Source: AP-15 sp963700185
GTDB lineage: Bacteria; Pseudomonadota; Alphaproteobacteria; ATCC43930; CGMCC-115725
Length of the DNA stretch: 64,000 bases
Reading direction: 5' to 3'
Assembly: GCA_963700185.1 (NCBI GenBank)
Contig: CAVOWP010000014.1
Span: 1 to 64,000 of the forward strand
The position numbers and the translations under genes were made by a program. The notes under the pieces are model-generated. The model had not been told where the DNA came from and made no database searches. It saw only the letters and a list, made by a program, of their open reading frames with translations. Shown in pieces: positions 16,777 to 26,433 of this stretch. Position 1 is the stretch's first letter; each line of letters starts with the position of its first letter.

Positions 16777-17162
16777 TCTACCTCGATGCGTGCCTCCTGA
16801 TTTATCTCATCGAGCGCCATGCCCGCTGGGGCGTACCGGTCGCCGATGCCATAGCCCGCGCAGGGGAAGCACGTTTTGGCATTTCGCCGCTGGTGAAATG
16901 CGAATGCCTGGTAGGGCCGCTCAAGCGTGGCGATCCCGTCTTGGAAGGCGCTTATACCGAAATATTCGAGGTGCTCGTGTCTCTGGCGATGCCGGAGCCG
17001 GTTTATCTGCAAGCCGCTCAGCTCCGAGCCCGTTTTGGCCTGAGGACACCCGATGCGCTCCATCTGGCCTGCGCTCAGCACCATCGCTGCGCTATGCTAT
17101 GGACGAACGACGACCGACTGGCGCATGCCTCGCATGGGCTGGCGCGCAACGTTTTGAGATAA
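16773..17162 (+). CDS. VapC-type PIN-domain toxin
   Basis: A 129-residue ribonuclease toxin. The PIN acidic residues are all visible: Asp5 in MIYLDACLLIYLIE, Glu44 in KCECLVG, Asp94 in TPDALHLAC, and Asp113/Asp114 in TNDDRL. VapC toxins usually cleave tRNA or rRNA when the antitoxin is degraded. It starts inside the antitoxin stop. The pairing of a Phd-type rather than VapB-type antitoxin with a PIN toxin is common. The frame is intact. Confidence 0.9.
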   Translation: MIYLDACLLIYLIERHARWGVPVADAIARAGEARFGISPLVKCECLVGPLKRGDPVLEGAYTEIFEVLVSLAMPEPVYLQAAQLRARFGLRTPDALHLACAQHHRCAMLWTNDDRLAHASHGLARNVLR

Positions 17163-17230
17163 AGGGCCGATGGACCGTCCTTGAACCGGGGGCGGGTTCC
17201 TTCCTGCGGCACCAAAACCCCGGATCGCCG

Positions 17231-18064
17231 TCAGCCGGCAATGTCGAGACCCAGATCGAGGATCGGGGCGCTGTGGGTAATCCAGCCGCAGGAGATCAGG
17301 TCGACGCCGGTAGCGGCGACCGCAGGCGCGGTTTCGAGAGTGATCCGCCCGGAGGCTTCGGTGATGGCGCGGCTGTCGACCATCGCGACGGCCCGGCGCA
17401 TCGTCTGCGGCGTCATGTTGTCGAGCAGCACGGCGTCGACGCCGACCTCGAGCGCTTCGGCGAGCTGCTCGAGGGTATCGACTTCGAGCTCGATCTTGAC
17501 GAGATGCCCGGCGTGCCGCTTCGCGCGTTCCAGTGCCGGCCGCACACCACCCGCCAATGCGATGTGGTTGTCCTTGATCAGCATTGCGTCATCGAGACCA
17601 AAGCGGTGGTTCGCTCCGCCGCCGAGCCGCACCGCCTCTTTTTCGAGTAAGCGAAGGCCCGGGGTCGTCTTGCGGGTGCACACGATTTTCGCCTTGCTGC
17701 CGGCGATCGCGTCGGCGAGCGACCGCGTCGCCGTGGCGACCCCCGACATCCGGGACAGAAGATTGAGCGCGGTGCGCTCCGCGGCGAGCACACCCTTTGC
17801 TCGGCCTTTGATCCGCGCGACCAGATCGCCGCGCGAAATCCGGGCGCCATCATTGCACCGCCGTTCGATTTGCAGTGTCGGGTCGATCAGCTCGAAGGCG
17901 AGAAGCGCGGCCTCTAACCCGGCGACGACACCCGGCTGGCGCGCCGCAATGACAGCTGCGACTTCCGCCTCTTCCGGCACGATCGCCTCGGTCGTGATGT
18001 CGCCGGCCCGCCCCAAATCCTCGAGCAAGGCCGCCCGGACGATCGGCTCGATGATCAGCCGCAC
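17231..18064 (-). CDS. nadC: Nicotinate-nucleotide pyrophosphorylase (quinolinate phosphoribosyltransferase)
   Basis: A 277-residue enzyme converting quinolinate and PRPP to nicotinate mononucleotide, CO2 and PPi in de novo NAD synthesis. Typical segments are LLEDLGRAGDITTEA near the start, ERTALNLLSRMSGVATAT, CTRKTTPGLRLLEKEAV, GGGANHRFGLDDAMLIKDNH and the C-terminal VDLISCGWITHSAPILD. It is downstream of nadA on the same strand with a 19-base gap, so the two are co-transcribed. No nadB is present between or beside them. Confidence 0.96.
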   Translation of the reverse strand: MRLIIEPIVRAALLEDLGRAGDITTEAIVPEEAEVAAVIAARQPGVVAGLEAALLAFELIDPTLQIERRCNDGARISRGDLVARIKGRAKGVLAAERTALNLLSRMSGVATATRSLADAIAGSKAKIVCTRKTTPGLRLLEKEAVRLGGGANHRFGLDDAMLIKDNHIALAGGVRPALERAKRHAGHLVKIELEVDTLEQLAEALEVGVDAVLLDNMTPQTMRRAVAMVDSRAITEASGRITLETAPAVAATGVDLISCGWITHSAPILDLGLDIAG

Positions 18065-18083
18065 CGCCTCCCCTCCCCTCTTC

Positions 18084-19088
18084 TCACCCCAGCGTTAGCA
18101 TCCGTTCGACCGTGCGGCGCGCCCGCTCGGCGATGCTGGGATCGACGGTGACCTCGTGGGTCATCGTTTCGAGCGAACGCCGGATCTTCGGCAAGGTGAT
18201 GCGCTTCATGTGCGGGCACAGATTGCAGGGCCGCACGAATTCGAGATCGGGATATTGCAGCGCGACATTGTCGCTCATCGAGCACTCGGTCAGCAGCACG
18301 ACACGGGCCGGCCGCTCCTTGCCGACATAATCGGCCATCGCCGCGGTCGAGCCGGTGAAATCGCACTCGGCGATGACCTCGGGCGGGCATTCCGGATGGG
18401 CCAGCACGGTTATGCCGGGGTGGCTCTCGCGCAGACTCCTGATGTCCTCCGGAGTGAAGCGCTCGTGCACCTCGCAGTGACCTTTCCAGGCGATGATCTC
18501 GACCTTGGTCAGCGCCGCCGTGTTGCGGGCCAGATACTCGTCCGGCAGCATGATCACGCGGGGCACCCCGAGCGCCTCGACGATCTTTTTCGCGTTGCTC
18601 GAGGTGCAGCAGACGTCGGACTCGGCCTTCACCACCGCCGAGGTGTTGACGTAAGTCACGATCGGCACGCCCGGATGGCGTTGTCGCAGCAGTTTGATAT
18701 CGGCCGCCGTGATCGATGCGGCGAGCGAGCAGCCGGCTTCGAGGTCCGGGATCAGCACGGTTTTTGCCGGGTTCAACAGCTTTGCCGTCTCGGCCATGAA
18801 ATGCACGCCGGCGAGCACGATCACATCTGCATCGGTGCGCGACGCTTCGCGCGCCAGCGCCAGGCTGTCGCCGACGATATCCGCGACCGTGTGGAAAATG
18901 TCGGGGGTCTGGTAGTTGTGTGCCAGGACGACCGCGTTGCGTTCCTTCTTGAGCTTGAGAATCGCCGCGATGTCGTCTGCGAGTATCCGCCATTCAAAGG
19001 CCGGTATGTGCCGCTCGACTCGCCGATATAGCTCGGGGAGCGGAAGGGTAGTCCGGGGGGTGGGGAAAGCGGTTTGCAGCACGGTCAT
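18084..19088 (-). CDS. nadA: Quinolinate synthase
   Basis: A 334-residue [4Fe-4S] enzyme condensing iminoaspartate with dihydroxyacetone phosphate to quinolinate. Family blocks are VVLAHNYQTPDIFHTVADIV, DADVIVLAGVHFMAETAKLL, DLEAGCSLAASI and YVNTSAVVKAESDVCCTSSN. The cluster cysteines fit AGCS, HPECPPE and CNLCPHMK. The ATG at 19088 follows AAGGAG. A perfect palindrome only 12 bases upstream of the start suggests repression of the nadA-nadC operon. The iminoaspartate source (NadB or aspartate dehydrogenase) must be encoded elsewhere. Confidence 0.96.
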   Translation of the reverse strand: MTVLQTAFPTPRTTLPLPELYRRVERHIPAFEWRILADDIAAILKLKKERNAVVLAHNYQTPDIFHTVADIVGDSLALAREASRTDADVIVLAGVHFMAETAKLLNPAKTVLIPDLEAGCSLAASITAADIKLLRQRHPGVPIVTYVNTSAVVKAESDVCCTSSNAKKIVEALGVPRVIMLPDEYLARNTAALTKVEIIAWKGHCEVHERFTPEDIRSLRESHPGITVLAHPECPPEVIAECDFTGSTAAMADYVGKERPARVVLLTECSMSDNVALQYPDLEFVRPCNLCPHMKRITLPKIRRSLETMTHEVTVDPSIAERARRTVERMLTLG

Positions 19089-19099
19089 CTCCTTGTAAT

Positions 19100-19179
19100 A
19101 TGCTCAGTGTGAGCATTTCTCCTCCCCGGAAAAACCGGGCCGAACCTGCCCGGCGTTCCGTTATGCTGCATATGAGAAT
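19100..19179 (-). promoter_or_regulatory. Two palindromic operator candidates upstream of nadA
   Basis: ATGCTCA (19100-19106) and TGAGCAT (19110-19116) are perfect seven-base arms around GTG. A weaker copy, ATGCT...TGAGAAT, occupies 19163-19179 with the same arm spacing, matching 11 of 14 arm positions. Both lie between the cyclase stop and the nadA start. Repressors of NAD synthesis act on such sites; NadQ is the candidate in alphaproteobacteria, but the regulator is not encoded here and the identification is inference. Confidence 0.55.
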
Positions 19180-19198
19180 AAGGCGTCCAAACCTGTCG

Positions 19199-20231
19199 TC
19201 AAGGTGTCATCGAAATGGCCGTCCGCAACAAATGCACCGCGCGCGCCTCTACCGGGGTCCGTCGTCCGCGCAGCATGAGGCTGGCGTGCCGTCCGACGCT
19301 CAGCCCCTGCGGGACCGCAGCGCTGCGCAGCATGTCGGCCGAGGCGACCAGGGTTTCTCCGACGACCTTGCAGTGCTCGCAGAGCCTGGCAGCGACGTTC
19401 ATCGTGTCGCCGAAATACGCGATCTGCCGCTTCGCGATGCCGCACTCGCTGACGACGACGGGACCGGCATGAATGCCGGCGCGGAACCGCGGCACGACGC
19501 CGAATTCCTGGGCATAGGACGGAGCGAGTTCGATCATTTTTTCTTCGACGGCGAAGAAGCAGCGCAGTGATCGGGCATTGCGCTCGGGATCCGCGCTCAG
19601 CGGCCAGGTGACGATAATCTCGTCGCCGACATAGGCGTGGACCTCGCCGTCTTGGTCGGCAATTGGTTGGTCGATGTCGAAAAAGAACCTAGTGATCAGA
19701 TCGTGCACGCGCACCTCGCCGAGCCGCTCCGCGAGCGCGGTCGAGTCGGCGATGTCCAGAAACATGACGATACGCTGTTCGCGTCTTGGCCGATGGTAGG
19801 TTCCGAGCAAAAAGCTGCCGAGGACACGACCGCCAATCATCCGGCGGAATTCGAAGATCGCGCCAACAACCAGCGACCCGGAAAAAGTGATGCCGACGAT
19901 CAGCGGCAGCTCATCGGCGAGCCAGCGCTCGCGACACCGGAAAGGGGTACAGCACGAATTGGAGCCCGACGGCGACGATCGTCAGGGCCGCCGTCATCGT
20001 GAGCGCCTTGATCACGAATTCGGCGCTCAGCGGCAACCGCCGCAACACGCCGCCGAGCCGCGATCGCGGGACCGCCGCGAAAGCCAGATGAACAGCCCAG
20101 CCGACGAAAGTCAGGCCCGTCGCATGGATACAGCTGCGGATGTAAAACGGCACCGTCCGTTCGTCGAGCGGGTCGAAGAGGTAGCGGTAGGCGACGCCGA
20201 TTGCGACCGCCGCAATCAGCAGCCCCGCCAA
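19199..20231 (-). pseudogene. Membrane-anchored adenylate/guanylate cyclase, one frameshift
   Basis: A class III cyclase read in two frames. The upstream frame (20231-19911) encodes a four-helix membrane region: GLLIAAVAIGVAYRYLF, CIHATGLTFVGWAVHLAF, IKALTMTAALTIVAVGLQF. The downstream frame continues with ERWLADELPLIVGITFSGSL and the catalytic domain to 19199. The join is near 19930. The domain starts YHRPRREQRIVMFLDIADST with the first metal Asp, then VGDEIIVTW with the second; FGDTMNVAARL is the substrate/transition-state region. It would make cAMP or cGMP. The start may lie upstream of 20231, since similar residues continue to about 20300. It could be a decayed gene or an indel error. Confidence 0.75.
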
Positions 20232-20383
20232 GAAGCCGAGATGCCGGCCGGCGTATCGGATAATGGCGAGGGCGCGCTGCCGCTGTGCTTCGCCCGCACC
20301 CTGTCACGGCCCCGGCACGCACACGCCTGTCTGGTGTCTCAGTCTGCGCCAACAAATGCCTCCTTCCGGAGGGGGCGCCGCCT

Positions 20384-20728
20384 CTATTGTTCGACGTGCG
20401 ATTTCAGTCGTGCCAACGCATCGTCCCACTGCTTGGACACCTGGTCGAGATAATTCCGTACTTCCTCGATCGGCTGCGGTTCGAGCTCGAACCGGCTTTC
20501 GCGCCCGACGCGTACACTGCGCACCACACCAGCATTCGCCAGCACGCGGAGGTGCTTTGTCACCGCCTGCCGCGACAGATTGGTGCCTGCGGTCAGGCGG
20601 GAAATGGACTGCGGCACGCCATTGCAAAGCTTGCTCAACACCGAAAGGCGCGTCTCGTCGCCGAGAGCAGCAAACACCGATGCCCGCGCTTTCAGCGCAT
20701 CGAACCGACTATGGCGCTTGTTCGACAT
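20384..20728 (-). CDS. ArsR-family winged-helix regulator
   Basis: A 114-residue helix-turn-helix repressor: VFAALGDETRLSVLSKLCNG, then SRLTAGTNLSRQAVTKHLRV as the recognition region and a wing with VGRESRFELEPQPIEEV. No ArsR-type metal cysteines are seen. It belongs to the subgroup paired with SRPBCC/AHSA1 proteins. The preferred start is MSNKRHSRF at 20728, which lies within the last codons of the upstream SRPBCC gene, so the two are coupled. The effector is unknown. Confidence 0.85.
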   Translation of the reverse strand: MSNKRHSRFDALKARASVFAALGDETRLSVLSKLCNGVPQSISRLTAGTNLSRQAVTKHLRVLANAGVVRSVRVGRESRFELEPQPIEEVRNYLDQVSKQWDDALARLKSHVEQ

Positions 20729-21167
20729 GCCCCGCGATGTTTTGGATCTGCTGGCTCCAGCCGCCGTCATTCATGCGAAACGCTTCGAGCCCGCGTTTGC
20801 GCGGGAGCTTGTCGAAACCGGACTCGACGATGCGCAGCAAGGTTCCTGTCGGGATGCTCTGCAACGTAAACTCGACCAGGGTCGGCGGCTCACCGGAATA
20901 ATCCTCATTCGGATCGATCGCGTAAGGATGCCAGGTGAACGAGAACAGCCGCTCGGGCTCGATCTTCTGAACCACGGCCTCCCATCGCAGGTGTTCATAA
21001 CCGGGATAGGTTATCTGCCCACGCGAAACCTGACCCGGTACAAATGGCCTGTCCAATCGGACGCGAAACCAAGTGCCGAACTCTCGATGATCGGTCAGCG
21101 CCCGCCAGACGCGGGAAACCGGGGCCTTGAGTTCGACGGTTTTTTCGATACGATCGCTCATGCGCAC
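20709..21167 (-). CDS. SRPBCC (AHSA1-like) domain protein
   Basis: A 152-residue START-like fold with a deep ligand cavity. It contains IEKTVELKAPVSRVWRALTD, FGTWFRVRLDRPFVPGQ, FSFTWHPYAIDPNEDYSGEP and the closing helix FDKLPRKRGLEAFRMNDGGW. Its stop overlaps the start of the ArsR gene. In such pairs the SRPBCC protein is thought to bind a small molecule connected with the regulator, but none is known here. The function is unassigned. Confidence 0.85.
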   Translation of the reverse strand: MRMSDRIEKTVELKAPVSRVWRALTDHREFGTWFRVRLDRPFVPGQVSRGQITYPGYEHLRWEAVVQKIEPERLFSFTWHPYAIDPNEDYSGEPPTLVEFTLQSIPTGTLLRIVESGFDKLPRKRGLEAFRMNDGGWSQQIQNIAGHVEQAP

Positions 21168-21259
21168 CCTCCTGATTGCCTATTGATGTAGTGCGCTTTG
21201 CGAGAAAGCGCAACCGTTTAGTTGCTCTCTAAAAGGGGTCACCCACTAGCCAGCAATCG

Positions 21260-21874
21260 ATGAGCGTCACGCGAGACATTTTGATGCATATGTTTGGCCG
21301 CCCCAGAGGCGTCCTGGGGCGGTTAGGCGGGATCATCATGGCGCGGACGAATGAGAATTGCGGCGCTTGGGTCGCCGACCTTCTTGAAATCGGACCGAAC
21401 GACAGCGTGTTGGAAGTGGGGTTCGGACCGGGAGTCACTATTCGGCGCCTATCGAACCTGGCATCGGCGGGGCATGTCGCTGGTATCGATCCATCGCGCG
21501 AGATGGTGGAGCAAGCTCGCGCTCGGAATGCAGCCGCCATCCAGAGCGGTCGTGTCGACCTGCGGCGTGGCTCCGTGGAGGGCTTGCCATTCGATGAGGA
21601 CACCTTTGATAAGGCGCTGGCAGTCAACTCCATGCAAGTCTGGCCGGACCCTTCAGCCGGATTGCGAGAAATGCGGCGAGTCATGAAACGCGGCGCCAAA
21701 GTCGCGCTCGGCTTTACGCCCCATTCGGGACAGCCGAACAAAGGATTCGCGGAAATGCTCACGGCGGCCGGCTTCACGCAGGCCAAGGTGGTGGAGAGAG
21801 ACGGTTGGTTCTGTGCGTTGGCGCTAAAATGTGAGGCGGGTATCGCTACGCGGGCGCTCGCTCTCGAGGCATAG
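21260..21874 (+). CDS. Class I SAM-dependent methyltransferase
   Basis: A 204-residue Rossmann-fold methyltransferase. SAM-binding motif I is VLEVGFGPGVTIRRL, the acidic residue ending the next strand is in VAGIDPSREMVEQAR, and motif II is VEGLPFDEDTFDKALAVNSM. It most resembles the UbiE/Methyltransf_11 group. The N-terminus MSVTRDILMHMFGRPRGVLG is typical for short unassigned members. The acceptor is unknown. It runs divergently from the SRPBCC-ArsR pair and its end overlaps the convergent amidohydrolase gene by 29 bases. Confidence 0.85.
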   Translation: MSVTRDILMHMFGRPRGVLGRLGGIIMARTNENCGAWVADLLEIGPNDSVLEVGFGPGVTIRRLSNLASAGHVAGIDPSREMVEQARARNAAAIQSGRVDLRRGSVEGLPFDEDTFDKALAVNSMQVWPDPSAGLREMRRVMKRGAKVALGFTPHSGQPNKGFAEMLTAAGFTQAKVVERDGWFCALALKCEAGIATRALALEA

Positions 21875-23033
21875 TGACCGGGATCTTGTAGAGGCTCACC
21901 GCGTTTTCGAAGACCAGTTGGTCGAGCGCCGCTTTCCCGAGAGCCGCCTCCGCCGGAACGTGTCCCATCGCCTTGGAATGCGGCCACGGGCTGTCGAGAC
22001 CCGGGAAGTCGCTGGCCCAAAGGAAGTTGCGTAAGCCAATTTCCGGCACGCGTCGGAAACCGCCCTCCTCTTCCACCTCGAAGGTGAAGAAGACCTGGCG
22101 CCTGACGAACTCGGTCGGCTTGTCGGAAAGCGGGATGTCGGGCTTGAAGACGGGGGTGGATGGCCCGCCGAACTCGTATTCGCGGTCGAAGCGCCAGAAC
22201 AGAAACGGGACCCACCCGACCCCGGCCTCTTCGAGGACGAAGCGCACCCGGGGATGGCGATCGCAGATGCCCGAGAAAACGACGGCGCTCATCAGCTCCG
22301 CCATGAGCCCCATCGGGAAGTTGGCAACCGTCATCAGCGACTGGTTGCGCGGTTCCAGGCCCGAGACCCCCACCCCGATTTGGCGCGACCCGCCGCGCGG
22401 GTTGGCGTGCAAGTTGATCGGCAAGCCCGTCTCCGCCGCTGCCGCCCAGACCGGCTCCCAGATCTGGTGCAATACCGGTTCGGGAGCGCCGACCCAGTCG
22501 AAGATGACCCCGGTGGGCAGGCCAAATTCCGCCACCCGCATCAGCTCCGCGACTGCCTCCTCCGGCGTCTGGCAGGGCAGCGGGAGAAGCATGATGAACC
22601 GGCCGTTCGACTCCTCGTACAATTCCCGCGCCCAGTCGTTGACGGCGCGAACGCAGGCGGCCCGCAGTTCCGGGGCCTTGATGGCCGATATCTGCTCATA
22701 GGGGCCGTTGACGAGCTCGGCATCGACCCCGTCCCGGTCCATGTCTTCGCAGCGATACCTGGCATTTGCCGCGCGGAAGATGCCGGGCTCCGGCTCCTCC
22801 GCCAACCCCGCCCGCGTATAACAGTTGACCGGCCCGCGGCCTACGCCGGCCCAGCCGACCCCGCTCCAGTTGTGTCCCTCGACGACCCACTGGCGGGCGC
22901 CGTCCGGCCCCTTCACGACCCGCGGCCCGTCGTCCTGGAATTTTCTCGGCAGACGCTTCGTCCACAGGTCGAAGGGGAGGTGCATCAGCCGGCAATGCCC
23001 ATCCGCGGATACCACGCCAAACCTTTTCTCCAT
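21846..23033 (-). CDS. Amidohydrolase family 2 (ACMSD-like) metal-dependent hydrolase
   Basis: A 395-residue TIM-barrel metalloenzyme. VVSADGHCRL provides the N-terminal metal motif, with His where the family has HxH (here GHCR). Further features are LPINLHANPRGG (strand 5 His), DRHPRVRFVLEEAGVGWVPF and the terminal NFLWASDFPGLDSPWPHS, which contains the catalytic Asp. Relatives decarboxylate or hydrolyse aromatic acids such as amino-carboxymuconate semialdehyde. The variant first motif makes the metal count uncertain. It is a stand-alone gene whose substrate cannot be predicted. Confidence 0.8.
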   Translation of the reverse strand: MEKRFGVVSADGHCRLMHLPFDLWTKRLPRKFQDDGPRVVKGPDGARQWVVEGHNWSGVGWAGVGRGPVNCYTRAGLAEEPEPGIFRAANARYRCEDMDRDGVDAELVNGPYEQISAIKAPELRAACVRAVNDWARELYEESNGRFIMLLPLPCQTPEEAVAELMRVAEFGLPTGVIFDWVGAPEPVLHQIWEPVWAAAAETGLPINLHANPRGGSRQIGVGVSGLEPRNQSLMTVANFPMGLMAELMSAVVFSGICDRHPRVRFVLEEAGVGWVPFLFWRFDREYEFGGPSTPVFKPDIPLSDKPTEFVRRQVFFTFEVEEEGGFRRVPEIGLRNFLWASDFPGLDSPWPHSKAMGHVPAEAALGKAALDQLVFENAVSLYKIPVTMPRERAPA

Positions 23034-23195
23034 CGCGCGTTTCCCCTCTCAGCGGTCGGCCGAGCAAAGCTTCCTCGCCCGAACATCACGATGATAAGCC
23101 GCAGAAGCGCGATCGAGCAAATCGTATTCGCCGCGCCGCGCGTCGCGCCGAGCGGGGCGAGTTTTCCGATGGCCTTCTCCAGCAGTCTGGAATCC

Positions 23196-25293
23196 TTACG
23201 CGGCGGCGCTGGTCAGCTGCACCGTGACGTTGGGTGCCGCAAAGCGGATTTCGCCGGCGGCAAAAGCGTCGATCAGGCGACGCAATGCCTGACGCTGCAG
23301 ATAGGTCGGGCGCGACGGTGTCGCGGTGAATTTGCAGCGGACGACGAGGGCGGTCTGCAGCACATCGACGACACCCTGCATCTTGAGCGGCTGCATGAAT
23401 TCGGCGCCGATCTCGGGGTCGTCACGCAACTCCTCGCCGACGCGCTTGATGGTCTTGCGCACCGTCTCGATGTCCGCCGTGGGCTCCAAGTGGAGGTTGA
23501 ACTTCACCACCGACCAGTCGCGGCTGTAATTGGTGACCGACTGGACCTGCCCGAATGGGATCGTGTGCACCTGACCGTTCTGGTGGCGCAACCGCACCGA
23601 GCGCAATGACATCCCTTCGACGGTGCCGCGCAGCCGGCCGGTGTCGATGTACTCGCCGACCCGGAAGGCGTCCTCCATCAGGAAGAAAATGCCTGAGATC
23701 ACATCGCGTACCAGGTTCTGCGCGCCAAAGCCGATTGCGATGCCGACGACCCCGAGCCCGGCAAGCAGCGGGCCGATGTTGAGGCCCAGGGTCGCAAGGG
23801 CGACGACGACCGCGACGAGCGCAAGAGCGATCAGCAGAGTGTTGCGCAAGAGCGGCAGTAAGGTGTCGAGCCGTGAGGCGGAGCCCGGGACCTCGTCCTC
23901 GTTGCCGGGTGCCGCGGGCGGCGGCATCTTCTCGTCGATGACCGCGCTGAGGGCCGTCCACAGGATCCAGGCCGCGACGACCGTCGCTGCCGCTTCGAGG
24001 GTTGGCCGCACGAGCATCCGTTCCATGCTGCCGGGTGGCGGGTCGACGAGGTTCAATCCCCAAGTCTCTCCGAGCCAGGCCGCTCCCAGGATCCACACGA
24101 ACGCATCGACTAGCCGGCTGAGGGCGCGGTGCAACCGCGCGCGGCGCAGCGCCACCCGGATGTGCGCCGCGTCGCAGGCGCAGAGCCGCGCGATCAGATT
24201 GTGGCTCGCCTGGCCCACCACCGCCAGGGCGACGACGATCCCTTGCGTCGCGGTCGAGGCGCGTGCCACCCAGGCGCCCTTACCTAGGGCGAACTCGATT
24301 CCCGCCCCGACGAAAATCCCGACGGATAGAGCGATGAACACCCAGTGCCAGGAGGCTGCTACCGCTCGCCGGATCGGGCCCGGGCTCGCCACCGGTCGCG
24401 GCCAGGATCGCTCGGGCGATCGGGCGGCGGGTCACCCAGAACATGACGACTTTATAGCCCGTTATTGCGAGCCCCAAGGTTAGCGCCGCGCCGAATACGG
24501 CTTCCTGTCCGAAGCCGAGCCGTTCGATGAGCCAAACGACAAAGAAGTTGAACGGGGCGACCGTCAGATAGACTGAGAACCAACGCGAACAGATCCGTGC
24601 ATCGGCATCGTCGATCGCCAGCAGCCGGAGATCCGACCGGTGCGGCGACAGGACGATCGACAGCAGAACGATCGACAGCCGCCATTGCAATGCGGCCCAG
24701 ACCAGCCGGTCGGCGGTCTCTGCGATGATCGGCCGGCCCATCGACATTGCCATCAGGGCGGCGCAGAAAAGAAAAGCGAAAACGGTGACAGCGCTGGCCG
24801 CGATAAGAAATTTGATGAAAGCCGCGCGCAGGCGCGGTCCTAACCCCGGCTCGACGACCCTCCGGCGATCGAACAACGCGCGTGCCGCCGACCCGATCAG
24901 CGGCGCCGCCACAAGACCGGCGAGCGCGATAGCCCAAAACCGGAGCGCGGCATCGCGCGTGCCGCCTTCCGCCTCGACCTGCCGGACCCAGACCTGCGGC
25001 GCCTGAAACAGCACCGGCACCGCGCGGACAGCCTGTTTTGTCGCCTCCCATATCTGTCTCGCCATATGGACGCCGGTCATCAAACTCGGAGAAGCCGGCT
25101 CGGGAATATCGGAGGGAGGTTCGGTGGGCTGAGCGCCCTTGGCGGCGAGATCGGCGATCAGGCCTCTGACCGCGTCGGGCGACATCGACGGCGGCAGCTG
25201 CAGCACGACGGTCCCGCCGGCGGGCTCGGCCGCCCACCCGGCGGGTCCGGTGCAAAGTAGCAGCAATGCTAATGCGCAAATGCGGGTGAGCAT
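23196..25293 (-). pseudogene. MscS-family mechanosensitive channel, one frameshift
   Basis: A long MscS-type channel in two frames. The first (25293 to about 24390) has a signal peptide (MLTRICALALLLLCTGPAGW) and several transmembrane helices, up to TRRPIARAILAATGG. The second (to 23196) continues PGPIRRAVAASWHWVFIALS and holds the pore and beta domain: GPLLAGLGVVGIAIGFGAQN (TM3), DVISGIFFLMEDAFRVGEYI, GTVEGMSLRSVRLRHQNGQV and the C-terminal region. Together they give about 698 residues, as in large YbdG/YnaI-type channels. Loss or gain of one base near 24388 separates them. If real, the pore half could not be made from the native start. It would release osmolytes on hypo-osmotic shock. Confidence 0.8.
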
Positions 25294-25415
25294 TGACCTA
25301 AGTTTAGCCGGAAACCGTTGCGACACCCAAACCATCCGCCGCCCCGAACGAAAACCACACAGCCATAAAGCGCAGATATCACCCGGCTAGGCCGAGACTA
25401 AGAGGCCGACCGAAA

Positions 25416-26340
25416 ATGAATTCAGTGATTTCAGTCGGTTGTGGCATGATGGTTGTGACAAAGCAATCATCGAGGCACAAGATGTGGACTGAAATCACTC
25501 GTCGGAAGTATGAGCGAGAGGGACATCGCTACGCAAGCGATCTGACGGATGGCGAATGGGCGCTGATTGAGCCGCATATGCCGGCGGCTAAGCGTTTGGG
25601 CCGACCGCGCGAGACCGAGCTGCGGGCGGTGCTCGATGCGATCTTGTATATCGCGCGGACTGGCTGTCAGTGGCGGATGATGCCGAAGGACTTCCCCCCG
25701 TTCACGACCGTGCAAGGTTATTTCTACGATTGGCGAGACGACGGCCTGTTTGAGAAGATCAATTTTGCGTTGCTGCTGCAAGCACGCGAAGCAGCGGGGC
25801 GCGAGCCGAGCCCGTCGGCCGGGGTTATCGACAGTCAATCGGCCAAGACCACCGAGAGCGGCGGGCCGCGTGGGTATGATGCGGCCAAGAAGGTCAAAGG
25901 GCGCAAGCGTCATATTGTGACCGATACGTGCGGTCTGCTGGTCGGTGCCGAGGTGCACCCCGCCGATGTCCAAGATCGCGATGGTGCCGTGCTGGTCATT
26001 GAGGCCATCCACCAGTTGTTCCCCTGGTTACGCCATCTCTTCGCAGATAGTGTCTACAATGGCCCCAATCTGCGCGAAGCTCTCGCCAAGTTCGGCAAGT
26101 GGACCATCGAGATCGTCAAACGCGCCGCTGACGCTGCCGGCTTTCAACTGCTGCCGCGCCGCTGGGTCGTCGAACGAACCCTCGCCTGGCTCAATCGAAA
26201 CCGCCGCCTGGCAAAGGATTTCGAGGCTTCGATCGCGAGCGCCAAAGCGTGGGTTTACATCGCCTCTGTACAGCTCCTTATCAGGAGATTGGCTTGACCC
26301 TTACGCAATGTGTCTACGATATAATACAACCATTCCGATT
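25416..26340 (+). mobile_element. IS5-family insertion sequence, ends not resolved
   Basis: A single-gene insertion sequence lies between the mscS-like gene and an SRPBCC operon. The transposase identifies the IS5 family. I searched both flanks (25380-25480 and 26298-26400) for matching terminal inverted repeats and a target duplication but found only weak similarity around AGTCGG/AATCGG, so the boundaries given are approximate. The transposase frame is intact. Confidence 0.55.
25482..26297 (+). CDS. IS5-family DDE transposase
   Basis: A 271-residue transposase in one frame. The N-terminal DUF4096-type domain has DLTDGEWALIEPHMPAAKR and LYIARTGCQWRMMPKDFPPF. The catalytic triad fits VIDSQSAKTTE (first Asp), LFADSVYNG (second Asp) and VVERTLAWLNRNRRLAKDF (Glu with the Y/N-R-R-x5-K-type signature). 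The start at 25482 (MWTEITRRKYEREGHRY) matches relatives; an in-frame upstream ATG at 25416 would add 22 atypical residues. Confidence 0.92.
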   Translation: MWTEITRRKYEREGHRYASDLTDGEWALIEPHMPAAKRLGRPRETELRAVLDAILYIARTGCQWRMMPKDFPPFTTVQGYFYDWRDDGLFEKINFALLLQAREAAGREPSPSAGVIDSQSAKTTESGGPRGYDAAKKVKGRKRHIVTDTCGLLVGAEVHPADVQDRDGAVLVIEAIHQLFPWLRHLFADSVYNGPNLREALAKFGKWTIEIVKRAADAAGFQLLPRRWVVERTLAWLNRNRRLAKDFEASIASAKAWVYIASVQLLIRRLA

Positions 26341-26355
26341 ATGATTCAGACACTA

Positions 26356-26377
26356 AGCCCGGTCAAAAGACCGGGCT
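26356..26377. repeat. Nine-base inverted repeat between IS5 and the SRPBCC operon
   Basis: AGCCCGGTC (26356-26364) and GACCGGGCT (26369-26377) are perfect arms around AAAA. No T-run follows on either strand, so it is a weak bidirectional terminator candidate at most. It lies between convergent genes. Confidence 0.55.
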
Positions 26378-26433
26378 CGCCTGCAGTCAGCCCATCCGGG
26401 CGCCTGCTCAGGTTCGGGCTCGCTAAGCGCCGG

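Noticed and set aside
25380..26400. Terminal inverted repeats and target duplication of the IS5-family element
   Set aside because: Only a weak partial match (AGTCGG versus AATCGG with scattered identities) was found between the flanks, not enough to define the ends.
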